A stretch of 64,000 nt of DNA. Source: Rhabdornis inornatus. Its lineage: Eukaryota; Chordata; Aves; Passeriformes; Rhabdornithidae. Numbering within the stretch: position 1 is the stretch's first letter; each line of letters begins with the position of its first letter. The stretch is from contig VWZS01004822.1 in assembly GCA_013397075.1 (NCBI GenBank), positions 366,637 through 430,636 on the forward strand. Direction: 5' to 3'. Of this stretch, positions 11,571-22,900 are shown one piece after another. The notes beneath the pieces are model-generated. The model searched no databases. It was not told the origin of the DNA and saw nothing but the letters and a program-made list of their open reading frames with translations. The position numbers and the translations under genes were made by a program.

Positions 11571-11720
11571 ATGCAGGAGCAGGGTGAGGTTCCAGAGCTC
11601 ACTGTGACTCTGGTCTGGGGATGCAGGAGTAGGGTGAGGTTCCAGAGCTCACTGTGACTCTGGTCTGGGGATGCAGGGTCAGGGTGAGGTTCCAGAGCTC
11701 ACTGTGACCCCAGTCTGGGG
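11571..11720. repeat. minisatellite, three copies of 50 bases
   Basis: Copies at 11571-11620, 11621-11670 and 11671-11720 begin ATGCAGG and share GTTCCAGAGCTCACTGTGAC. The first two differ at one base; the third has several changes. It lies within the minus-strand LTR at 10704-12016, in its presumed 3' half. Confidence 0.9.
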
Positions 11721-13467
11721 TGCAGCTCCAGGGGTTCTCTCCAAGTGGTGGCTTCGGCTCCTGGAGGCCTCTGGCTCTCACAGCAGGCAATGGTGGGGAG
11801 TGGGGAGGGAAGGTGAAGGTCAGGGATTCTGCTCCTCACTTTCCCATTTACGTTTTGCACCAGTTTCGCCTTCCTTTTTATGGGCCTCAAGGTGGGCTGC
11901 TCACAGTCCATCTGCACGTAGCTTTCAGGTGTTCAAGAATGATTATGTTAAGCAGACATAATGACAAAGCAGCAAAGCACTTTTTGAAGCCTTTCTCTCA
12001 TTATCAGGCTCTTACAACCATGTCTGGCAGAGCCAGTCCCTGATGGCTCTGAAGATGGATATGCTGCTACCAAGGCTGGGCCAGTTAGAGAGGTTGGTAA
12101 CGCCTCTATGATAACAAATTGAAGAAGAAATAAAAAAAAAAGTTTATGGCATAGCTGTAGTTTTCCAGTCAGAGAACAGCAGAGTGAGAATATGTGAGAG
12201 TGGAACAACAAGCAGACACCAATGTCATTGAAGAAGGGGTGAGGAGATGCTCCAGATGCCAGAGGGAAGATTCCTCTGCAGCTTGTGGCGCAGACCATGG
12301 TAAATCAGCCATGCCCCTGCAGGTCCATGAGGGATACAAACATGCACTTGCAGCCCGTGGAGGAGCCAATGCTGGAGCAGCTGGATGTCTAGAGGAGGCT
12401 TTCACCCTGGGGGAGACCTGTGGAGAGAGGGGCTCTGGTCCCAGGCTGGAGCAGTCTGTCCTTGAAGAACTGCACCCCATGGAAGAGTGACTACACTACA
12501 GCAGTTTTGGGAGAACTGTTGCCCATGGGATGGATTCACATTGCAGCAATTCGCAGGAAGCTGCTGCTCATGAAATGCAGTCACTTTGGAGACGTTCATT
12601 GAGAACTGTCTCTTGTGGGAGGGACCCCACAGTACAGAAGGGGAAGGACTCCTCTCCCTGAGCAACAGGAGAAGCTACGGATGATGAACTGACCATAACC
12701 CCCGTTCCCTCCCTCCTTGCACCACTGAGGTAGGCGATAGAGCTTGGAAGGAAAGAGGGGTGGGGGGAAGGTGGGTTTAAGGGCTTATTTTCCTTCTCAT
12801 TATCCTGCTCTGATTTTGTTAGCAATAAATTTACTTTGTGTCTCTAAGGTAAGCCGGTTTTGCCCTTGACGGTATTTAGTGAGCAATCTCCCAGTCCTTA
12901 ACTCATGAACCCTCCATTATAGTTTCTCTCCTCTGTCCAGCAGCAGAGGAGGATGACCAAGCGGCTTTTGTGGGTGCCTGGCATCCAACCACTCTCAAAA
13001 CATGACACAAGCAATAGCTGCACACACTAGCAAAGCAAAACAAGCAATCAATTCACTATTTCCCATCACCAGGCAGGTGTTCAGCCATCTCTAGCAAAGC
13101 AGAAATCCACCATGCCTAATGGTGACTTGGGAAGAGAAACACCAAAACTCTGAATGCTACTAACTTATTCCTCTTGCTTGCTCCTTCTTTTCTCAGCTTT
13201 TATCACTGTGAGAGCATCATATGCTGTGAGATATGCATTTCTCCCTTTGGGATCAGCAGTTCTGGATGTGTCCTCACCCAACTCCTTGTGCACCCCCAGC
13301 CTTCTTTCTGGTGGGGTGGTATAAGGACCAGAAAAGTCCTTGACTCTGTGAAAATACTGCTCAGCAACGATTAAAACATCCTGTTGTTATCAACACTGTT
13401 TTGGTCACAAATGCAAAACATTGCATCATACCAGCTTCTCTGAAGAAAATTAACTCTATACCAGACA

Positions 13468-15884
13468 AAATGTATATATCAGCAATATGGACTATTACCA
13501 CATTTACCTGCTTTACACTCCACTGGCTTAATTGAGACAGTTTCTACAAACATACCAGAGAATAATCTCTGTGAAGTATCACTGGAAACATTGTCAAACA
13601 CTCAGCATATTAGTAACGATATCCTGAACTGTCTACTGTGGTATGAGGAAGCTGTGTGCTCCATGTGCCTGTGCTTCTAGGTTTGATGTCAGAATGATAA
13701 CAAATATAGCCTTTGTTATATTATATGAGATCATTTGCAGAGTGAAAGTACAGACATTCTCAATGATGACATGTTTTCACTAGCTGTGGTCAATAAATAT
13801 TGAAGACACATGATTTCAAGATATGTGGCCAATTAATTGAACAATCTGTTCTGCAACTCTTTATGGAAGAAAAGCACTCCTACTCACTTATTCTATCTCC
13901 ATCTCAAAGCACTTTTGGGCTGTAAAAACTGTAATTAGTGTTTCTTTCTTTCAAAAAATTAAACATTTAGTTAGCAGAAAAAGTGAACCAAATGCCATGT
14001 TTTGCATTAGTCTTCAATATTAATAAGTCATTTAACAGTCATAAATAAAAGATGCAAATAAAAGCTTTTAGATGAAAAAAACTATTGAAACTATTGTACT
14101 TTAATAACATGACATTTCCCTAACTTTTAGCCTTGACAGGCTTTCAGGGCACTTTCCCTTTGTTTTTACCAGCATAAGACACTATTCCCAGGACCACTCA
14201 GGTTTATTTAAATTTCAGTGACCAAAATTTGATGGTCAGGGCCTCAGCTGCTTTTAAAACATCAGTTGCACCAAAGTTGATATTTCACTGTATTTATTGA
14301 TCCTGGGGGAAGAAAGATCCTTTTCAGATATATTATTCTTTATATTTACGGACTCATATAGAGAAAACAAGTTTAAACTGAAGTTAAACAGAGTGCTGTA
14401 TATCTTCAAGAGAAGAAAATAAATTGTTTATCACACAGTAGACTATAGATTGCATTATCCTTAATTTGGGACTAAAATATTCAGCAGATTGTATAAACAA
14501 CATTACCCTTGAATGGAAAGTTGTTGACTCGTAAGTGTCACTCTGGAAGCTGAGCTGTAACAGTTAGGAGGGATATTGAGAAGAGAGCCTCTTGGACTTG
14601 TGTTTTTGCTTTCAGGGAAGTGCACATCTAAGCACACATCTCAGAGATGGTAAGGTTTGTTATGTTACATTATGTAATAACTTTTAGCACATGTTAGGAA
14701 CAGAGATAACTTCAGTTATTCTCTAATCTTTCTGTCTCTGTCTAGCCAGGTACAAAAAAATTAAAAACTAAAGTAGAATGATTGCAGTATTACTCAGCTC
14801 TGTGCCTAATCAAAAGTTTAAATAGATAGCAAATGTTTTTTATATTTGACCACATATGGAGAAAGATGTCAAATACAATGTTTGCCTTTCTGTCTTTCAC
14901 TGTCATCATTGTGGCATGAATGTCAAATCTTATGTCAATGTGCTTCACTTCAGTAAACACAGTCTCCAGTGGATAAAATTTTAATACTATGTGCAGGTGC
15001 CAGTATTTTACAGGTGACTGCTGCTGTATCATCATCATCGAAGTCAATCAGGATTGTTTTCCCACTCTGATAATTCAAGTGCAAGGCTGCAAGTTCTTAA
15101 TGAGTTCATGGCCAGCAAAAACAAATGTTTGAGATGCAGCATGAGATGAAAAATGACACTTATGACTGTTGAGCCTTCCCATTACAACATCTCATGTATG
15201 AGACTTTAAATTAGTGAAATTAATACTGACTGCAGTTTGAACAGAAGTAGAGCAGTTCATTATGATACTCACTATGGAATGAATTTTGAAAGTGTGCCAA
15301 ATCTATTCCAGCCTGACCAAGCAGTGAGCAAAATGATACATCATTTACACTGCCCACAAAATCCCAGGAAAATAGCAGTTTTCAACTGCATTCAAATGGT
15401 TTACATCAAGCCCAGAGTGCACCAAGCAAAGACAATATAGATAGCTTTGTATTTTTCTTATACTAGAGCTGAAGAACTTGCATAACTCATTATGTGAATT
15501 AAAACCAAATAATAAATTTGTCTGAGCAAATTTTTCATTATGCAGTAAACTACAGAAATTATTACACCATTCATTACTATTTGTGCATATGTATGTCCTA
15601 ATAAAAAGTTGCAGGGTTTTTTTTTTTTATTTGCTCATATAGTACTACAATTGTGGAACTAGCAGATAAAGTATAGAACATAAAAAATCCAAAATCACTA
15701 TGCTTTTGGTGTTTGAGCTCTTGAAATAAAGACAGAATTGTGAAAGTTATTCAATAGTGCTTTTTTCTGGGAAGATAATTGTCTAAATTTCTGTTTTAAG
15801 GAAAAAGAAAAGGAAAGACAAAAAACACTTCTCTTTTGTGGACACTGAAAATGAATGAAAGCCATAAAAACCTTCCAAAATAGA
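13468..15884. other. unique AT-rich DNA
   Basis: No gene or transposon is recognised. ORFs at 14790-15047 (minus) and 15237-15440 (plus) have no family signature. Apart from a short ATC repeat near 15024-15040 I see no structure. Confidence 0.6.
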
Positions 15885-16539
15885 AGCCATGAAAATGGAA
15901 TACCAGCTGTATCAGCTGAAAGTTCACAAATCCATGGGACCTGATGGGATTCATCACAGAGTTCTGAAGGAGCTACCAAATGTTGTGGCAGGACACCAAT
16001 CATCTCTCAGAGATCTTGGGAGTCTGGGAAGATCCTTGCTGACTGGAAGCTGGCCATTGTTATTCCAGTCTACAGGGTATAAGGGAAGACTCAGGGAACT
16101 ATGGACCCATTAATTTAACCCAAGTTCCTGGAAAAATTATGGAGAAGAACATGAGTTCGTAAAGGGAAAGTCCTCTAAATAATTTGACATACGTCTCTTA
16201 TATATGTCACCCACCTAGTGGATGAAGAGAAGGCAATATTTGTAGGATTGTGCCTTTTAGGAAGGTGTTTGATGCTGTCCCTCACATCATCCTGCTGAGA
16301 GGTCAGGATGGTCTGGGTGAAGAGCTCTCTGCAGGGCAGAGCTCAGAGGGCTGTGGTGAATGAAGCTACATCTGTCTGATGACCAGTCACCAGCGATGTT
16401 TTTCAGGGTGCAGTTCCAGGGCCAGTCCTGTTCAATCTCTTTATCAGTTGTCTGGATGAAGGAATTGAATGTACCACTAGCAAGTTTCCTTATGATACCA
16501 AACTGGGAGGTACTGTTGGTCGTCTTGAGGAACAAAATC

Positions 16540-18385
16540 ACAGAATCAATTAGGTTGGAAAAGAACTTTGAGATCATTATGCCCAATCCATGACCTGACA
16601 TCACTTTGTCAACTGGACCATGGCACTAAGTGCCACATCCAGTCTTTTCTTAAACACCTCTGGGGGTGGTGATTTCATCACCTCCCTGGCAGCCCATTCC
16701 AATGACTAATCACACTTTCTGTGAAGAATTTCATCCTAATGTCCAACCTAAACCTCCCCTGGCACAGCTTGAGACTGTGTCCTCTTGTGTCCTCACTAGT
16801 TACCTGGGAGAAGAGACCAACCCCCACTTGACTGCAGTGTCCTTTCAGGCAGTTATAGAGAGTGATAAAGTCTCTCCCGAGCCTCCTTTCATCCAGCCTA
16901 AACACCCCCAGCTCCCTCAGCCGTTCCTCATAGGACTTATGTTCTAGACCCTTCACCAGCCTTGGTGCCCTTCTCTGGACACGCTCCAATATCTCAATGT
17001 CCTTCTGTCAGAGACTATGGTTCATGGCTTAAGCATTCTTATGAAGGACTTCTGGCCATTATGGCAAAACTGTATAAAGAAGCTACAGCCACTGAAGCCC
17101 TCCCCTCCCTGAAGATGCCTCTTAAGGAGAACTTTGGACTGTGAGTTAAGCTACCTAAGGGAATACGAGATAAGATGCTATTGTTCAATCATCTCAGGTC
17201 TAGGAAAGAGCAAACCAGGCTGAGAGAGAAGAATGACGAACAAGAAAGCCAAACCCAGCAGTTGTGATGAAAATCATCTCTGACTGGGTTTGGAGTGGTG
17301 GAGGCCATAGCCCACAGACTCATTTGTTCAGGGCAGGTTTACACAGATTCCCCCCAGCTGAGGGGGAGGAGGAGGTTTTGGGTGTGTGGCATAACTTCTG
17401 GTCAGAGGCAGTGAACACCCATCCTCCCTTACACAAACTGGATCAGTTTGGAAGGCCACATCCACAGGACATTCACATGAGAGGCAGCTGAGGGGTGCCA
17501 TAATCCATAAAAGACCCCTAAAAGTCCTACCATACTCATTCCTGAGGCCTTGCACCACAGGACCACACGTGATGCAAAGTGATGCAACAGATCCAGACTC
17601 TGTTGCCAGAGACAGTGCCAAACTTGCCTCCCTTCTGAAGGAAGATACCTGGGCATTCCCACCTGGCCTGAGTGTATATTAATCCATTGTATTTTATGGT
17701 TTTTGGGAAAGAAGGACCCTCACCATAAAGAAGACCAGTTGGAGAGGATCAACACAACACCATCAGTATCCACAGTGGTGATACTTTCTTTAATCTGTCT
17801 ACCTTTTCTGTCCCTCCCCTCTTTGCTATTTCTTTCTCTTCCTTCTCTCTCTCTCACACACACATGTACTATAAAACAAAATCCATACTGTTGACTTTGG
17901 CCTATGGTTTCATTTGCAGCTTAATTTGGTCAGAGGCATTTCTAATAAATTCAAAAACAGGACCCTAACACTTTCCTAAACTGGGGAGCCCAGAACTGGG
18001 CACAGTACTCAAGGTGAGGCCTCACCTGTGCTGAATCACTTGCCTAGTCCTGCTGGTCACACTATTCCCAATGCAGGCCAGGCAGCCATTGGCCTTCTTG
18101 GCCATATGGGCACACAGTTGGCACATGGTCAGCCTGCTGTAAATCAGCACCCCCAGGTCCCTTTCACCTGGCCAGTTTCCAGCCACTCTGTCCATAGCCT
18201 GTAGTGCTGCATGGGATTCTTTTAGCCAAAGTGTAGGACCCGGCACCTGGCCTTGTTAAATCTCATACTGTTGGCTTTGGCCTGTCCAGCCTGTCCAGGG
18301 CCCTCTGCAGAGCCTTCCTACCCTGCAGAAGATTGACCCTCACACCCAACTTGGTGTCATCTAATCATCAAATTTGCTAATGGTA
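16540..18385 (-). mobile_element. CR1 LINE, minus strand, nested in another CR1 and split by an LTR
   Basis: The 3' end (AATCACAGAATCAATTAGG, 16540) lies to the left. The minus-strand ORF at 16678-16989 shows the ORF2 C-terminus with MERVQRRAPRLVKGLEH, SYEERLRELGVFRLDERRL and SVISHWNGLPGR. After an LTR at 17006-17970 the CR1 resumes with CTAAACTGGGGAGCCCAGAA, and the minus-strand ORF 18022-18246 gives ERDLGVLIYSRLTM and AHMAKKANGCLACI, the block just upstream in ORF2. The element therefore reads continuously once the LTR is removed, about 0.88 kb. It ends near 18385, where the plus-strand CR1 resumes. It is truncated at its 5' end and not functional. Confidence 0.88.
17006..17970 (+). mobile_element. 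solo LTR inserted in the minus-strand CR1
   Basis: The 965-base element runs from TGTCAGAGAC to GGACCCTAACA and exactly interrupts the CR1 between CAATGTCCTTC and CTTTCCTAAACTGG. Flanking five-base repeats are CCTTC (17001-17005) and CTTTC (17971-17975), one mismatch. TG...CA ends and an AATAAA at 17944-17949 support a plus-strand LTR, though that signal lies only about 20 bases from the end, so the strand is tentative. A short CT-rich and (CA)n tract lies at about 17815-17865. ORFs at 17264-17662 are by-products. Confidence 0.82.
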
Positions 18386-19078
18386 GGCAGGAGGCCTTGC
18401 AGAGCGATCTCGATGGATTGGAGCATTGGGCTATGATGAACAGGATGAAATTAAACAAGTCCAAATTCCAGATTCTGCACCTATGAGGAAATAAGTCTGG
18501 AGACAAGTATAAATTATGAGAACAGTGGCTGGAGAGCAGCCTGCAGAAAGGGTCCTGGGGGTGCTGGTTGACAGAAGCTCGGTGTGAGTCAGCACTGTGT
18601 GTGCCCTGTGAGTCCTGGACTGTCAGTCCATCGAATACAGCATCACCAGCCAGGCAAAAGAAGTGATTATCCCACTGTATTCAGACCGGGTGTGGCCTCA
18701 CCTTGAGTACTGTGTGCTGTTCTGGGCCCCCCAGTTTAAAAAGGGTGTGTAGGTCCTTGAGCACCTCCAGAGGAGGGCAACAGAGCTGGTGAAAGGCCTG
18801 GAATGAATGTCAGATGAGGAGGTGTGAGGGAGGTGCTGAGCTCCTCTCCCTGGTATCCAGCGATTGGACATATGGAATGGTCACTTGAAGCTGTGCCAGG
18901 AGATATTTAGACTGAAAATTAAGACACAGTTGTTTTACCAAGAGGGTAGTTGAACACTGGAACAGGCTTCCTGGAGGGATGACCAATGCCCTTAACAACA
19001 TCTTTTCATTTTTGGTCAGTCCAGAAGCTGTCAGGCAGGTGGCCTAGTTGACCACAGAAGATCCCTTCCAACCAAAAT

Positions 19079-19137
19079 ATTCTATTCTATTCTATTCTAT
19101 TCTATTCTATTCTATTCTATTCTATTCTATTCTATTC
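19079..19137 (+). repeat. (ATTCT)n microsatellite at CR1 3' end
   Basis: Nearly twelve perfect pentamers directly follow the CR1 3' end. CR1 normally ends with ATTCTATG-type octamers; here the tail appears to have slipped into a five-base register and expanded. Confidence 0.95.
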
Positions 19138-21774
19138 CATGTACAGGTAAGGACCAGCTCTGTGCTTATTACCTGACACAGTGCAGTCTTCATTCATGGC
19201 TGGAAACCCTATGGACCAATACAAATAAATAAATCATGGTTCTGTGCTTTCACGTCTGTGTGAAGACAAAGGAAATTCAAGTCCAATCTCTCTCTGTTTC
19301 AATGTAGTATTTCATAACCTTCAAAAATTCCTTTTGGGTCTTTGAATCTTTTATAAGCTAATATACATAATGAGTCATTCCAATTGCTGCCTTACCATGA
19401 TTTTATAAAGGTTCATTCATTAAAGCTTTAAAATACTTCATCCATTCTATACACACGCACACACACACGTAGTATCTATAATTTATACAGAAGAATATGA
19501 GTGACACAGGGTCATAATATAGCTTGATGAAGACTATGGCAAAATTGAAAGCTAAATACTATATTTCTATTCTGAGAAACAATTTTATGGCCATTAAAAA
19601 CATTTTAACTTTAATGAGACAGTGAAAAAGTTTTAATACTTTGAAAGTACTTTAGTGTAGCTTTGAGATCTGAAAAAATTCATAAGTGAATCCCAGTCAA
19701 AACTTAAAAAGTAATCTTGACTAAACTATTAGGCTTAAAAATATTAAAAATAAAATACTCTGTCTGAAAATTACAAACTATGCTGTTGAGTCTTTTATTT
19801 CTGTGGATAATGGCCTTATAGCACTAAGTACTTTATTTTATGTATGATATACTGGGCTAATTAATTAAGTGGGACATATTTGAAAAAGATACATAGTAAG
19901 TGAATAATATATGTTCAGGATAGATGGATGCAGAGGTCAGAGCAGAGTATAAAATTTTCATTAAGATTAATTTTGAGAAAATTATATTCCTTGTAAATTA
20001 AAAAGTCACAATTGATTTTCATCTTTTTCAAAGTGTGTGAACTAAACACTTTACCACATTAAAATTCTAGGTATTCTCTTAGGATTTTTTTTTCAGAATA
20101 TGTTTCTGGAATTATTTTAAAACCATTTAAAACATTTCTATTTAGACTTTTATACACACATCCATTCAATTGGATAGCTTTACTATAATGAATCTAAGCT
20201 GACAGTTCCTAGAGACAGAGTAAATAATTAAATATCAAAACCTCAGAAAAGAACCAAAAAAACTCTGGTAAAAGTAAAATATGAGTGCTAGAATGCATGC
20301 AAATTTCCCCTTTCTAGTATTTCTAGTATTTTTCCTTTCTCCCACTTTCCATTTACTGTCTCTGGTTTTGAGACATCAGACCATATGTAAAATGGTCTCT
20401 TTTTGGAGGTCCAGTATTCAACACTGACTGTGCTGCATAAAAGAACAAAAAAAAAAAAAAACAACCAAAAAACCCAACAAAACAAACAAAAACCCCACAA
20501 ACAAACAAGCAAACCAAGCCAAAACAAAAAAAATTCCACAGAAAAATTATTGTAGTTGTTGTCTGTAAAAATACAGAATATTAGTGCAATTTGCACACTG
20601 GAAATTGTGTTTGAGTAGCTTACAAAAGAAGTCGTAGTGGAGTAGAAGAAGTAGTTAATGGAATGCAAAGCAGGTGCTCAAACAGGAGAAAAGTTTACAT
20701 CATTGAATGATCCCATTAGGAATATGAATGAGGAACACTCTAAGTTGCTTTAAACACTATGAAGTGTGTTCTTTTTTCTTCTGCTTTTCAAAGAATTTCA
20801 AGTATGATATTAAATGCTTGGACTCTTCCAGAGGAACAATATAATGGAAGACATGAAGTTAGTTTTCCCAGCTGTTTTTGAGTTATATAAGTAAAAAAAA
20901 GATTTGACAAAACACTTTATAGTATGTTTCAAACACAGATGTTGTATATAGGAATAAATAGGATATGCTTTTAGGGTTTAAATTCCTGATCATTTTTGGA
21001 TGTCAAGCAATATAAGATTTAAGGAATTGATAAAGAGGGGAAAATACTTCTAGAAACTTAAAATACTGAAACTCTTTTTCAATTAGATTAATCACAGCTT
21101 AATTCAGTGTGTATTTTAGTGGTGGTGTGTAACAATGGATCAATTATATAAGCTTATATTTATTTTCTTCTTTTGTCATGTGTGGTTTTGTTCATGAAAC
21201 TCTACTGTAAAGTTACAAAAGAAAATGCAAAACGGACAAATAGCAGGAGACAGAAAAGTGACTACTTCACTTAGATATTAAAATGAATAGCAGTCAGGAG
21301 GATTTCTAGGCACCAGAATAAAGTGAGTGAGAGATTTTTGATGTGCTAAAATTCAACTGTATGACTTTCATATCATTGCATTTTAGCCAGATACACATTA
21401 GGAAGCAGAGTCACTAGGCTGAAAATGGAATATGTTTACTTGACGTCTCAAAAGGCATATATATCCTAGAAGCCTTTCAGTTTAGCCTGAATCTTATGAT
21501 ATTTAATCTCTAACGTAAGTCAGAGGCCAACATCTGATCACTTCAGTATCTACAAATAAAGGTACAATTTACACAGCTATTGCAATATGGGACACTGAAT
21601 CTGTTTTCTTCTAGAGGCTATAGATGTTAAGCAAATGCTCTCAATTATGAATTAAATTTTATTTCTGTGATGGCATAGAATGAATAAAGTTTAATGGGAG
21701 TTCTGGAGATTTTTTTAGTTCTATGACCCCTGCTTGTTCTCTGCACTACAGCAAGCTGACCAGCATTGTCAGTT
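19138..21774. other. unique AT-rich DNA with A-rich tract
   Basis: No gene recognised. A mostly A-rich tract with AAC and AAAC units lies at about 20446-20530 and creates a spurious minus-strand ORF (20288-20668). A short (CA)n run lies near 19453-19469. Confidence 0.6.
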
Positions 21775-22900
21775 GGATTTTGAATATCCACAAGTACAGA
21801 CACTCCATGAACTTTTATGTGTCTTGTTCCAGTGTTTAACCACCATCACATAAAAAAAAACCAACAAGACAAAAACAAAAACAAAACAAAGAAAACCCAA
21901 ACTTCTTCCTATATTTAAAAGCAATTTCTTGTATTTCATTTTTTGCCCATTCCTTTTTGACCACTCGCTGGGCACTCCTGAGATGTGTGACACTGTCTTC
22001 TCTACTCTCCCTCTCAGACATTTATACACATTGATAAGATCTTCCTGAACATTCTCTTCTACAGACTGAACAGCACTCCCACTGAGTCCTCATGTCACAG
22101 TGCCTTAATGATTTTAGCAGCCTTGCACTGGACCTGCTCCAGTGTGTCCAATTGTCTTATACTGGGGAGCCCAGTGCTGAAAATAGTACTCCAAGTGTGT
22201 CAGCAGTACTGAGCAGTGAGGAAGGATCACCTCCCTCTTGTTGGCAGTGTTCTTCCTAATGCAGCCCATGTTGCTATCATCCTTCTTTGCTGCAAAGGCA
22301 CATTGCTGGCTCGTGTTCAACTCAATGTCCAGCAGAGCCCCAGACTCTTCTCTGGAAAGGTGATTTCTAATTTCTGATGACATTTGCCTCCCCACCTCTG
22401 TGGTTCTATGTTCCCCAGATGCAGGAGTTTGAACTTCTGTTTCTTGAACTTCTTGATATTCCTGTTGGCCCTTTTCTTCAGCCTACAGAGGTCCCTCTGA
22501 ATGATGGTGCACCCATCTGTTTTATCAACACTTCCCTTCAGTTTTGTATCACCTTGCTGAGGATGCACTGGCTCCCATGACCTAGATCACATGGGAAGTT
22601 GATAAACTAAATCAGCCTTGCTATCATTCCCTGCAGTTTGCTGTTAATGACTTCATGCTGCTGATCATAACCCTCTGGCAGCAGCAGTTCTGTCAGCTTT
22701 CACTCCACATAAATGTTCTTTCACATGATCTGCAATCTATCAGTTTATTAGTGAGAATGTTACAGGGAAATGTTTTTAAAAGCTGTGCTACAGTCAATAA
22801 AATCAACATCCACTGCTCTTCATGCATCCACCAAACCAGTCATTTACAAAGCTATCAGGTTCTTTACCACTCTCTTGAATGAGTTTTTTTTCCGTAAATT
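21775..22900 (-). mobile_element. old CR1 LINE, minus strand
   Basis: Plus-strand text such as TTGTTCCAGTGTTTAACCAC, CTGGGGAGCCCAGTGCTGAA and CTAATGCAGCCCATG is the reverse of CR1 ORF2 and its 3' region. Minus-strand fragments include SQQCAFAAKKDDSNMGCIRK, LTHLEYYFQHWAPQYK and TIIQRDLCRLKKRANRNIKK, which match the CR1 C-terminal order. An A-rich stretch interrupts it at about 21850-21895. Divergence is high, with stops in all frames, so it is an older copy than most in the window. Confidence 0.8.

Larger units (their letters stand above)
10704..12016 (-). mobile_element. LTR inserted in the ERVL-type LTR, minus strand, target duplication ACCAT
   Basis: The element runs from TGTTATGATC at 10704 to GCTCTTACA at 12016 and is flanked by a perfect five-base repeat, ACCAT, at 10699-10703 and 12017-12021. 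Read on the minus strand it begins TGTAAGAGCCTGATAATG and carries a TATA-like CCCATAAAAAGG (reverse of about 11868-11884), which supports the minus orientation. It ends on that strand in ATCATAACA. It carries a 50-base minisatellite (11571-11720) and is itself interrupted by a further LTR-like insert at about 10837-11272. Without that insert it is about 0.87 kb. ORFs in this stretch, including the 164-codon one at 11073-11567, cross element borders and are not genes. Confidence 0.8.
10618..13007 (+). mobile_element. ERVL-type LTR inserted in outer LTR, plus strand
   Basis: Two pieces, 10618-10703 and about 12017-13007, make one LTR of about 1.07 kb, close to the 1121 bases of the related copy at 34612-35732. 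The target duplication is CAAGA (10613-10617) against CAAGC (13008-13012), five bases with one mismatch, as expected for ERVL. Landmarks in order are GTGGCTTCTGTGAGAAGCTG, GGAAGCTTCC, then after the break GCAGAGCCAGT, GTGGGAGGGACCCCACAG, GATGATGAACTGACC, CTCATTATCCTGCTCTGAT, AATAAA (12824-12829), TTGCCCTTGACGG and the terminal CATGACA. The break is filled by the LTR at 10704-12016. Confidence 0.85.
9816..13467 (-). mobile_element. outermost LTR of nested stack, minus strand, in three pieces
   Basis: Three separated pieces join into one LTR of about 590 bases read on the minus strand: 9816-9841 (TGTTGTAGCTTAGCCCC, then AGAAGGCAT), 10508-10617 (GCAACTGAGCCC ... GGATTGAGATAAAGACAG, TTTAATAGGAC) and 13008-13467 (AGCAAAGCAAAACAAGCAAT, CAGGCAGGTGTTCAGCCATCT, GGTGACTTGGGAAG, CAACTCCTTGTGCACCCCC, GAAGAAAATTAACTCTATACC). 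These blocks occur in this order in a bird ERV LTR type that I recognise; I cannot assign a library name. The first break is filled by the LTR at 9842-10507 and the second by the LTR at 10618-13007. The right end (CCAGACA, 13467) is approximate and I found no clear target duplication for the outer element. Confidence 0.75.
15885..19080 (+). mobile_element. CR1 LINE, plus strand, split by a nested insertion
   Basis: The left piece (about 15885-16535) encodes broken CR1 ORF2 reverse transcriptase. It starts near HKSMGPDGIHHRVLKEL, passes a degraded PISLTQVPGKI-like region and ends at a region equivalent to the catalytic FADDTKLGG box, here read as PYDTKLGG-like, so the catalytic aspartates are not intact. 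The right piece (about 18386-19080) resumes with a GLAERSRWI-like segment and runs through the C-terminal blocks to the 3' end (GATCCCTTCCAACCAAAATA). The gap is filled by an opposite CR1 at 16540-18385. The element is truncated at its 5' end, like most CR1 copies, and has many stops and frameshifts, so it is dead. Its tail continues into the (ATTCT)n repeat at 19079-19137. Confidence 0.88.

Noticed and set aside
8150..13467. Possibility of a full provirus between LTRs
   Set aside because: No gag, pol or env motifs occur between them; the LTRs differ in family and each has its own insertion site.
16360..16947. Plus-strand ORFs over the CR1 junction
   Set aside because: They are antisense shadows of the minus-strand CR1 or cross the CR1/CR1 border.
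20288..20668. 126-codon minus-strand ORF with hydrophobic run
   Set aside because: The apparent membrane segment is encoded by the reverse of an A-rich low-complexity tract.
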